From NCBI GenBank assembly GCA_004009845.1, contig RMBW01000014.1:248001-312000 (forward strand): DNA of 64,000 nt, in the 5' to 3' direction. This document shows, in pieces, positions 46,294 through 55,590 of the stretch. Each line of letters opens with the position of its first letter. The stretch's first letter is position 1. The position numbers were made by a program, and so were the translations under genes. Source of the stretch: Davidsoniella eucalypti (lineage: Eukaryota > Ascomycota > Sordariomycetes > Microascales > Ceratocystidaceae). The notes below the pieces were generated by a model. That model worked only from the letters and a program-made list of their open reading frames with translations, did no database searches and was not told the origin of the DNA.

Positions 46294-48910
46294 TATGGCG
46301 GATGAGATGAGAAGGATATGATATAAAGGGATATATTTGTATAGTGAGGTATGACTGTTTGTTGGGGGGGTATCTCTTTGTGTTGCTTGTTTGCTCTCTA
46401 GCCACGAAGGGTTCCAGAAGAAAGAATAAGAAAACCAAAGAAGAGGAATGCGAATAGTCGATACTCGTCACAACTCGACAAGTTTAGCTCTTCTTTGCGA
46501 TAAATAATAGATGTTGGGGTATTTATTTAAACTACTCGCATATCTTCTCCAAATCAGACTTCGGCCCACCTCGAGATCCATTTCTATCTCTCTTTACTGG
46601 TTGTATTCTTTATCTGCCTTGTCCAGCAGCCGAGCAAGCTCGCCTTTACGTTTATGTAAGCTTCTGTAATCCAAAACTTGGATCGGCGCCTTGCATCCTA
46701 AGTACCGATATCACCAAGCTTAGGATTGATTTGTGGGCTAGCACCTGCAGGGCTATGGTTAGACAGCATGAGCTATAATGCAGCCCGAGCCTATATAGAC
46801 ATAGACTAGAACGTCGGTCTGCATTATGTGCATGCTCTCGAAGCAACCGTTTGGTTCCACTCGGATGGCGGGCCAGCTTTGAGTGTGGGCTTTGGTGGGC
46901 CTAGAAAGGGCTGGGATGACGTGTCGTGGTGCATTTTTATATCTTGAGGCGTCTTGAGAATGCCAGCAGGAGGAAAATAAATATTTAGATTTTTGGGGTT
47001 TATGCTAGATTTACAAGGGGTAAATACTAATCCATTGGTAAGCATCACGAATATTTCGCTCTCCGCACCTCTGATTTTGAATGCTCCGTTTTGTCTCTAC
47101 TTTGTCTACCTAAGCGGGATGCCTTCTCGGCTCTAGATCGATCCGTTTCTCACGACCTCGCTTGTTGTTACAATTGCTATTCGGCGTCAATGGTATCGAG
47201 TGTCACGATGTAGCATCTTCATGTCACATTAGGTTTTTTTTCCTACTGATAGCAGAGCCCCTCCTGCTATGGAAAATATATGTCAGTCATACAGTAATGT
47301 CACCGCGCTGTAAAAGAAGATCGTGCTTTTTTCTGGAGTCTTTTTTTTTTTTTTTTTTTTTTAATTCATTAATCTTATGGAGCTATAGAGCTATGAAGAT
47401 GTTTTCTGGAGTCAATACGGTAAATAGTACATGAAGTGCGGGGAAAAAAATACAGTTGAGATCGCTAGGCCTAAATGAGCACTGACAATGAACGAAGGAT
47501 TTCTTGGTAGTCGAAGCCCAAAACAAACTAATTCACTTTAATACAGTTTTCAAGCAATACTCGATTATCATATAAAGGTAAAGCGCCCACTGACATCACT
47601 AAATATGTCAGTGGTAGTAAAATCAATACTGATATAGCTTATGCTTTACTTCATCTGCATATATCAATGGCATAGTTACCCTGTTGATTGCATCATTCTC
47701 TCTGGAAGAGGCTCTGCTTCATCATGCTGAATAGTCGGCTAGGGATTGGCGATCCTGACAACTGACAGGCTTGATGATACCATAGCCTCAGCTTATCATA
47801 CATTCAATATTCAATGGAATGATTGTCTGTAAGATGATACTTCGATATCACATCATATTGAGTTCAGAAACATCGTATCTTTATTATACATAAGTGATGG
47901 TGATGGTGATGGGCGATTCATGGTAACTGACAGTCGATCATTGAACTGGATGAATGTGTTAGATATGAGTTTGATTATATGTAGTATGGAACTCACTTCC
48001 TTTGTACTTAGAATTCGTGATGCAATTCAGATCTATTGTCGATAAGTAATGGAGATCGTCAAGTGGCTGACATCCCCAAACCCTACCACGGAATCAATGT
48101 CGCACAGACATCGCTCACTATCAACTGAACCGGTAAACAGACGTTTCTAAATAGAACAGTGGCGTAGAGTATTCCGCGAGAACTAGTCTCACAAGACTAT
48201 TACTTTGTTCCGCGGTATCTGCCAGCATGCTCCCGTCTTGGCGTTTCACAATACAAAGATTCCCACGATTATGCGTTCACTTTGGCATTGTTGTTATTGT
48301 TGACAACGACTATGATCTCAGTATCTCATATTCATCAAAGTTGTGGACTTCAATCTTCAATCTCACGTGCATCTCACGTGTTTACATTTATGGTTGGCTT
48401 GTTTATCAAGCAGGTTTGGGACACTTTTAAGTAGCTACCATGGCAGTGACATATCAACATATCGTGCCTTCCCTTAAGTCCATCACCTGGACAAATAAAA
48501 GTCTACAAAGATGGCCAAATTGTGCAAGATGTTATTATTTTGTGCGTTAGATCATGTGTGCGTACACCTCCTCCTTCCCAAACTGTCCAGTAACAAGATG
48601 AGCAACTAAACACTTCTTTCCGTTGCCCTCCCAGTTACAAAAGGTCACCGAACATTTTGTGCCTTCCGTTCTTGTCGGAGCGTTTGCTACGAGCCACAAT
48701 TTCTTGCGAGTATTAATTTCTAAGAGACCTGCTTTCTTTTTTCCCTCTCTCTTCTTCCCCTTCATCTCTTTCTCTCTCTCTCCTTTTCTTTCTTTCACAT
48801 CAACGACTAGCATCATCAAGTTCCTAGTCAACTCGTCTTTCCTTTCATCCATCTCTCCTCATATTCTATCTTTCTTTCTCGTCCTTCTTTTGTTACACTT
48901 GACCTTCACA
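46294..48910. other. Gene-free spacer
   Basis: About 2.6 kb between the divergent intradiol dioxygenase (minus) and the CFEM gene (plus). It holds the tiny poly(A)-tailed insertion at 47329-47413 and a short GAT/GGT repeat near 47896-47910. From about 48700 the plus strand is pyrimidine-rich, which fits the CFEM leader. No coding frame is supported. Confidence 0.5.
47329..47413 (-). mobile_element. Tiny poly(A)-tailed retroposed insertion with 12-bp target-site duplication (copy A)
   Basis: Direct repeats TTTTCTGGAGTC at 47329-47340 and 47402-47413 flank 61 bp (47341-47401). Read on the minus strand the insert is about 39 nt of unique sequence (CATCTTCATAGCTCTATAGC, then CTCCATAAGATTAATGAATT with a short overlap) followed by 22 A residues. 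A related 42-nt segment occurs at 59023-59064. Short tail-bearing inserts with duplications are signs of target-primed reverse transcription. It may be an extremely 5'-truncated LINE or a discrete micro-element. Confidence 0.8.
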
Positions 48911-49553
48911 ATGAAGTTCTCCACTACCACTCTCCTGGCTGCTGCCTCCGTCAGTCTTGTCACAGCTCAGTTTGATGGCGTTCCTCAGTGCGGCGTAAGT
49001 TTCTTATAAACCTCATCATCAAAGACGTGAAGCTAACTCACAAATGCGATGACCTACTAGATCTCTTGTCTAACTTCGGCTATCGAACGCCTTGGCTGTG
49101 ATCTAACGGACTCTAGCTGCTCATGCAAGGCTGAAAACCAGTCTAGAATGGCATCTGATCTTGTCATGGTAAGATTCCCACAATCATTAGGCTATAGTGA
49201 CTATCTGGCTTGAGTCTTCTTGGCCTATCATCTTTCTCGTAGAAGAAAAAATGAGTACTAACTTAAAATTCTTCTAGGTTGGCTGCCTAACTCTGCACTG
49301 CACTCCTAACGATCTGGGTGATATTATCGCCGCTGGGACTAGACTTTGCACCGAAGCTACCGCTTCACAGGCTGATTCATCTGCTGCTGTCACCAGCGGC
49401 ACAGCCTCTGCTTCTGGTGCTGCCTCTGCTACCGATGTTGCCAAAGGCGGCTCTGCTGACCCTATTATCAACGCTGGCGAGGTCACATCTTACTCGACTA
49501 GTGCTCTTGTTGCAACTTTCTTGGTCGGTGTCCTTAGATTCGTTCTTCTATGA
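48911..49553 (+). CDS. CFEM-domain, probably GPI-anchored, cell-surface protein
   Basis: Three exons (48911-48994, 49061-49168, 49278-49553) give 155 residues. A signal peptide of about 18 residues (MKFSTTTLLAAASVSLVTAQ) leads into a CFEM domain with exactly eight cysteines: PQC, ISC, LGC, SSC, SC, VGC, HC and LC. A Ser/Ala/Thr-rich linker follows, then a hydrophobic C-terminus (ALVATFLVGVLRFVLL) suited to GPI attachment. CFEM proteins are unique to fungi and serve in the wall or plasma membrane. Some bind haem through an Asp in the domain and some act in host interaction. The D of the CDLTDSSCSC stretch sits where the haem-ligand aspartate is expected. The convergent neighbour is the metallophosphoesterase-like gene. 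Confidence 0.93.
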
Positions 49554-49744
49554 ATTCAATTCACTGCAACTATAATCCCCGGTAAACACGACAACTCAAT
49601 CATGACAACCGTCGACTATTTCCCTAAAAGAACCCGAACATGCGAAGTTAGCTATAAAAGAAAAATACCATATTCTGCTTGAATTGTTGCTGCCTGTATT
49701 GCTATTGACTGTGCTGTGATTCCATGTGTAGTCTTGATCTAATT

Positions 49745-51148
49745 CTAGGGTTTTTCTGAGGCTAAATGCGAGCCTACTGCCTCCAAATCTACATGTATCA
49801 ACCACGGGTAGTTGATAGGTCGATCAGCATGATCAGTCAATGATCCATTAACGAATAGTGTCTTTTCGCCCGCAGTGGAAGGTGCATCGATATCAGTACA
49901 AAGATCAACCTCGCAGCAACCCTTGGCCATCAAGTCCTTATTTTTTCCTCTCTTGGTCTCTGAAATATTCGGGTCATCGAAAGCGTCTGGCTTCAACGTA
50001 GCCATGTTCTCAATAATCTCCAACTTTCCAAGCATTGCGTGATTCTTTGGCCGTGGCGATACAGATCTCAGTCCATCACCATCAAATTGACCCTTACGCT
50101 TCATCCAGACTGAGGTATCCATATCCAAAGTCTCATTCTGTGATTTTGGCATTTTCCAGCTACCCAAAGCCGCACCCCATCCAGCCGGCACGTGACCGAA
50201 GCAATGGATACGTGGCCTCGCCTCCTGGATAGCCTCCCGCAGTACCTCGCAACCAGCACTTGTCTTTAAGCAAGTCCGGTCCAACAAACCCTTGGGCGGC
50301 CCATGGGTCACAACAACATCGACATCCGGTCGAATATTGAAGTCATGATCACCGCGGTCGAATTGGAAGCCCCAGCGGCCTGATCGTGGAGTATAAGCAC
50401 TCGCATAAACCGTCAGAACGCCTCCCATCGCAAGATAGAATTTGTGTACGCCTTCGGTCAGGTAGTGCAGGCCAGTGTCGGGGCCATCCAAGCCATCGGA
50501 AGACGCATCACTCGAGCGATGGCCCTGTAGGAGTGCTATCTTAGCTTTAAATGCCTGCACAGTGTCTCTCGAAACACGATTCCAGCCATCATCGTGGAAC
50601 GTTCCGTAGCGCGGTCTAGCAGCGGCTTGGGCTTCGCGCTGTAGGTGATCGGCAAGTCCTTCGTCGAGTAAAGTGTCGTGGCTACCGGCAATGACCAGTT
50701 TCAGCGATGCGGGCGCGTTGTTCAGCATCTCGAGAGTATGTGCGAATTCATCCATGGAGCTATTTTGGGTTAGGTTTCCGCAATGAATAAGTACGTCAGC
50801 TTCTGGCCAGGGCGGAATCAATGCGCGATTCTGCGCTGTCGATGATGTCGTTGGTGCTTCTGAAGCTTCTGGGAGGTGTGCTGAGAAGCTGCTGCTGCTG
50901 TCGAGCTGGTCACGGTTGTGTATCCATTGCTTGATGCGGAATGAAGTTAGGTCTGATTCGTTCTCTGGAGGCTGAGCCATGGTCATTCCCATGGTGTCAG
51001 AGACTATGAGGATCTTGGCCTTCACACGCTTGCGGGGAATGGCCATCTCCGGCTCGGTCCGTGGCTTGCGGACATCTGCGGCGCCGAGAGTTGGCTTGAG
51101 TGTAGGTGTTGGAAGTATAGCTGATTTGAGTCCCACTGTGTACGACAT
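49745..51148 (-). CDS. Calcineurin-like metallophosphoesterase family protein with altered metal site
   Basis: A single frame of 467 residues. The order of calcineurin-like phosphoesterase motifs is clear: ILIVSDTMG (about 47-54), DVLIHCGNLTQN (about 118-129), LVIAGSHDTL (about 151-160), VVVTHGPPKG (about 278-287) and HCFGHVPAGWG (about 315-325). In active members of this UPF0046/MPPED-like branch these read SDTHG, GDLT, GNHD, THGPP and FGHxHEGYG. Here the metal ligands are changed to M53, N125 and S156, and the final histidine is lost. The enzyme may be inactive or use a different metal chemistry. The long acidic/Ser insert at 75-110 and the tail after 330 vary among fungi. It is divergent from RPC11. 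Confidence 0.85.
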   Translation of the reverse strand: MSYTVGLKSAILPTPTLKPTLGAADVRKPRTEPEMAIPRKRVKAKILIVSDTMGMTMAQPPENESDLTSFRIKQWIHNRDQLDSSSSFSAHLPEASEAPTTSSTAQNRALIPPWPEADVLIHCGNLTQNSSMDEFAHTLEMLNNAPASLKLVIAGSHDTLLDEGLADHLQREAQAAARPRYGTFHDDGWNRVSRDTVQAFKAKIALLQGHRSSDASSDGLDGPDTGLHYLTEGVHKFYLAMGGVLTVYASAYTPRSGRWGFQFDRGDHDFNIRPDVDVVVTHGPPKGLLDRTCLKTSAGCEVLREAIQEARPRIHCFGHVPAGWGAALGSWKMPKSQNETLDMDTSVWMKRKGQFDGDGLRSVSPRPKNHAMLGKLEIIENMATLKPDAFDDPNISETKRGKNKDLMAKGCCEVDLCTDIDAPSTAGEKTLFVNGSLTDHADRPINYPWLIHVDLEAVGSHLASEKP

Positions 51149-52090
51149 AATTGATAGGATGACGGAAGATTGTTATGAATGGATTTGAGCGTCTTAGAGA
51201 GGGTTGATTCAAATCAGGTTGAAAGAAAGATGAAGAGAGGAACTATCAAGTTGATGGTGTAGATCAAAGAGAAGCAAAGGAGCAAAGAAATTGTGGTCAA
51301 CGCAATGAGAAAGAATATGAGATTTGCAGCTGAGAAGAGCCATTATAGTTAGAAACAAGTTGCAGTCTCTCTTTTCCCCTTCTTTCATTCGCATTCGTAT
51401 TCTCAGTTTCTTCTTGAGGCGGATTCTTTCGAGCTAGAGAAAGCAACGAGAAAGAAAGCCGGCAGCACCATAATACAGGAGAATGAACTATATAATATGT
51501 ATATGATTTATTTATAAAAAAACCCCGATCCCGTGTCAATCTATATAAAGAGCCTCTCCACATCATTTTTCGCCATCTAGCTAGGGACATAGTAATCATG
51601 AAGTTGCTATAACTTGCCGCTTCGAGGAGGTCACCAAAACCGAGCAAAGAAAGAACTCAAAGAAGCAATATTAAGATCTGGCACATCATTCTCTGTTCTA
51701 TTCTAGCCCGGCCTATTACCGTTTTCTTTTCTATTCGGCTCTATACCCATTGAAATAAGTCTCGGAAACGTAAATAGAAACTCAAAAGAAAGACATATTC
51801 TCCAATTTTTAGTCAAGCTGTTTATGTATGTATGGTTTATTTACTAAAAGCGTACATCATCTAGTTCAATATGGTACAAGTAGACTTTACCCTTTTCGGA
51901 ATACACTTACATATTTTAAATGGGCTAGTGGATAGGGTTACCTAGATATGAGGTACCCTATATACTCACGTGATATGCAAAATTCCCTTGGGTTCTGAGT
52001 AGCTTGAGATATTCACGATAGCTTCAAGTGCATTATAGAATATAGTTATATATCTTTTACTCATATCATATATACATTTCAATAATCAAA
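51149..52090. other. Divergent promoter region
   Basis: About 940 bp between the divergent phosphoesterase-like and RPC11 genes, increasingly AT-rich toward RPC11. No gene or RNA is recognised. Confidence 0.45.
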
Positions 52091-52602
52091 ATGCTTGTCT
52101 GTAGGTTTCCCATTCTTTAATCCTCGCCTCCTCTCTTCTTTATCGTTCTAACAAAATAAAAAAAATAGTCTGCCCGCAATGCGCCAACATCCTAACCGTG
52201 GCCGTAGTCCAAGGCCGTAATCGACTAGAATGCCGGACATGTCCATACGTACACTCTATAGTACAACCAGTCTACTCACGCCACGAGTTTGAACGGCAAG
52301 AAAAGGAAGATGTGTTTGGCGGTCCAGGCGCATGGGATAATGCGCAGAAGACTGAAAAGCAGTGTCCCAAGGACGAGTGCAACGGCATCGAAGCAGCTTT
52401 CTTCCAGGTCCAGATTCGGTCTGCTGATGAACCTATGACTAGTTTCTTCAAGGTAAGTTTATGGAGAGAAACATATTACGAAGAATCTGCCCCCCCCCCC
52501 CCCCCCCCAAAAAAAAAAGGAAGATCATGTGTTCGTGTAGTGCTAACGTTTTTTTCCCCCTTCTAGTGTATGTCCTGTGGCAACAGATGGAGAGAAAACT
52601 GA
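52091..52602 (+). CDS. RPC11: RNA polymerase III subunit RPC11 (TFIIS-like)
   Basis: Three exons (52091-52100, 52169-52452, 52567-52602) give 109 residues. The first exon is a 10-nt micro-exon encoding M-L-V and part of a Phe codon; splicing gives MLVFCPQCANIL. Two zinc ribbons are seen. The N-terminal one has CPQC and CRTCPY. The C-terminal TFIIS-like one has CPKDEC and the last-exon segment CMSCGNRWREN, together with the QIRSADEPMT loop that carries the D-E pair placed in the polymerase active site to stimulate RNA cleavage. RPC11 is needed for Pol III termination and reinitiation. The second intron contains a run of 19 C then 10 A (52490-52518). Confidence 0.97.
52490..52518. repeat. C19-A10 homopolymer tract inside an RPC11 intron
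   Basis: Nineteen consecutive C followed by ten A on the plus strand, between the donor at 52453 and the acceptor at 52566. The length is likely to vary between isolates or to be imprecise in the assembly. Confidence 0.85.
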
Positions 52603-52901
52603 GTCTTGCTTCTCTTCATGGGATATTGCGAGAACGATAGGAAAAAGAACGAGGGGTTTAGGAAAGCAAGTGTTGTTATTTTGTTACTGGCATAGCAAGG
52701 CGTTCGGTCTCAATGAACTAATTGTTCGCATCAGCCAAACATGAGTTTATGTAAAAAGAAGAAGTCATATATAGATCATATTCACCAAAAAAGCTCATCC
52801 GCATTAAAATGCGAAGACATATATATTGATTGAATCAGCGCCTACAAAACAGAGAGAAAAAAGCACATAACAGTTGATAGTCTCTTTTTCTTCTCGTCAA
52901 C

Positions 52902-53485
52902 TCATGGTTCTTTATGCCAATCAACCGCCGCCTTCATTCCTTCTTCGACCATACGATTCACCAGATCTGGACTTAGAATCTCTATCCGGAACCGCTCCTG
53001 TTGTAAAAGCTCGAGATTACGTAGTGTCGGGCCGGGATATGTTAGATATTTGAGATACGGCGGTCTAGACCAGTACTGTAGATAATCAAGATAGGCGATA
53101 AACGCGGGCTGCTGTAGAAGCTTGAGCGAAGCGAGATGGTTAAGATAAAATGGGTTCGACAGAGATTGGACAAACTAAAAAAAAAAAAAAAAAAGAAAGA
53201 AAGAGGGTTAGCATTAGAGTGCTTTGGTTGAGTGTTATTTCATGCTTTGTGACTTACTTCAAGTTCAATTTCAAACCTTGAGTAGCCTCCGTATGTTGGC
53301 TCGGTTGTGGGCGGCGCGGGAGCAGAAAGATTTGACACGTCTGGAATAGAACCTGGTGCTATATTTGGCGCTGATGCTGCTGGCACTGATCCAGAAGCCG
53401 GACCTGATATTGGCAGAGCTGCAGTTGGATCTGTAGCTGAAGCTGGATTTAATGCGGATGTTGGTTCTGGTACTAATGGATCCAT
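52902..53485 (-). CDS. MED31: Mediator complex subunit 31 (MED31/SOH1)
   Basis: Two minus-strand exons (53485-53258 and 53174-52902) give 166 residues. About 65 N-terminal residues are a Pro/Ala/Ser-rich, probably disordered arm that varies in this family. Then comes the MED31 helical domain: RFEIELEFVQSLSNPFYLNH across the intron, then HLASLKLLQQPAFIAYLDYL, QYWSRPPYLKYLTYPG and the C-terminal LNR-type helix NLELLQQERFRIEI. MED31 binds the MED7N region in the Mediator middle module and supports RNA polymerase II transcription. The intron acceptor on this strand follows an 18-T tract. The gene is tandem with the Gpi2 gene and convergent with RPC11. Confidence 0.96.
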
Positions 53486-53843
53486 GATTGATTTTTAATC
53501 TACTATCTTCGGAAACTAAAAGAGAAGAAGAACGGCTGTGTTACAGTTATTTGCTTGATAAAACGAATAATGTCGAAATGCGTCGATGGGTTTATAGTGG
53601 AATACCATCTGGAAGTTCTGATGTCATAATAGCACTACAATAATCTCATCAAGACATTGGCAAGGCTGAGATGCAAGGCTGCCAAAGTGCCCCACCATAG
53701 CTTCATTGCAGTCACAATGCTGTGCTATCCGAACACTTGACGATGATGTCATTTCACAATTGGGCATAGCGGGAAGGGAGAATTCGTCTAGTTTATGCAT
53801 TAAATTATCATTAAGTTTCTATAGACACGGCACTCGTAATAGT
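53486..53843. other. Spacer between MED31 and GPI2
   Basis: About 360 bp between two minus-strand genes: MED31 promoter plus GPI2 3' region. Nothing else is seen. Confidence 0.45.
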
Positions 53844-55590
53844 CTAGTTAAGATACTGCCGGTTGATGATGATGGGCCTCGCGGGATCCCAAGGGCCATA
53901 AATCTCGTTTTTGTATTTCTGGAGACTAATGAGCCACCAACTGCAGCCGCCCATAGCCAACGCCGAAACAAATGCAGCGCCCAGAGCACCGGCGATTGCA
54001 TTGTAACCTTCGTCTTTTCGGTCGCCAGATATAATGCCGACGCCAGCTCCGGCACCCAATACGAGGAACACGGTTAAGGTTACGTGAAACAGCCACCCGC
54101 GGTGTCGGGCATACATTCGAAAGACAGGAAACAGGCCAAACACTTCGATAGAGAAGAGCGTCAAACTAAAGACCTGGCCAGTTGACGGCAGTCTACTAGC
54201 AAGCACAGTGGACGCCATGAGGGCTGCGTTGGTAGACAATGACGCCGGGAACTTGGTGCCAACGCCTCCAGAGTAGTCGAAGGAGAATATGTTAATGGCC
54301 AGAAGACAGAAGCACATGGTCCAAATGCTGTCGCTCGATGTTGATCTCGTCAAAGACTTGAGAATAGGCGACAGGCCAAGCAGAGTGAAGTAGATGAGGA
54401 TGGCGCTTTTGAAGGTAGCCAATCTGCGCGTACTACGAGGCTCCTCGATGGGAACTGGGACATCAAACTGCATCTGCGACGGCGAGAGCGGTGAAATCGT
54501 CGATACAACAACGGAGTTGATTCCGTTGGGAATATGCGCCACAGGCGTCGACGGTGACGGCACCACAGTAGAAGCTGCCGAAGCCGGTGCACCGTCGACA
54601 GTTGTTGGGGAAGCCACAGTCGGGAGTACGTTGACGGGCGACCTCACAGCCGCGCCTTTAATCATGGTGGGACGTCGTCTGCGCGCACTCACAACCCGCT
54701 TTCCCGGGCCCGCGGCGCCATCACCAGGAGCAACGGCAGCACCCGTGGTTGAACTTGTGCCAGCACTAGCGCCAGTTTCAGCCTGTCTGGTTGTACCGTT
54801 CGAAACAGGAGCAGTGACGGCAGACACAGCAGCAGGCATGGTTCCATCGTGCATCAGGGCATACTCCTCGATATCCTCCTCGTCGGCCACCCAACGTTCC
54901 CAGATAAGCCAGCCGATAAACGTCGCAAAGCTGCTAAACCCGACAATGGACACGGGTGAGACTCGCTCCTGGAAGATGCCAACGAAGGAGGCCACGAATA
55001 TTATTACGGTGCATACGTGTTGGACGATGATGGTGCTGTCGGCAATCAGCGGCCAGAACTCATATGGTTGTAGGCGAGGGTTACGCTGGAGGCTTTCGAG
55101 GAAGGTGTCTTGATCGGTGTAGTTGTCTGGATCTAGAGATTCCGGTAGTTAGTTAGCAAGTAGACGTATATGATACTGTCTGGTGAGTGTTCCAGAAATG
55201 TCACGTACACGACTGTTGAACCCAAAGCAATCTGCGCCACGTCCTTGACTTTTTACGGCGGCGCGAGCGACTGTGGTTCAAGAACCGCTCGGGATGTTCC
55301 CCGCCGGCCATGCGAGCAGTCCGGGCTGCGCCATCGCCGACGGAAGATGCGCCGGAAGTAGCTCCGGTCGCGATCATCGAGTCCAACGAGCGGCGCGGTG
55401 GTGAGGCTGAGCCGCTAGCAAAGAAGGCATCTTCGGGTGACAAGTGTGAGCGGGTCGGCACGGGCGAAAGAAGCCCTTCGGTCGAAGCTGCTGTCGAGGA
55501 GCGGCTGAGCAATGGCGGCTGGAAAACAGTGTCTGATATGGGGCTAAAGAGGCCCTCATTGGGGGTTCGAGGAGATTGCGGCGACGTCAT
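53844..55590 (-). CDS. GPI2: GPI-GlcNAc transferase subunit Gpi2/PIG-C
   Basis: Two minus-strand exons (55590-55209 and 55132-53844) give 556 residues. The junction rebuilds the diagnostic LLWVQQSYPDNYTDQDTFLE segment and leads into NPRLQPYEFWPLIADSTIIV, hallmark sequence of PIG-C. The first 110 residues are Ser/Pro-rich and cytosolic. After two membrane helices comes an insert of about 130 Ala/Thr/Pro-rich residues, longer than in yeast. Several further helices follow, including the ATFKSAILIYFTLLGLSPIL and FSFDYSGGVGTKFPASLSTN segments, then the C-terminal EIYGPWDPARP stretch. The protein belongs to the ER complex that adds GlcNAc to phosphatidylinositol, step one of GPI-anchor synthesis. 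The CFEM protein at 48.9 kb is a plausible client, not a partner. Confidence 0.94.
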
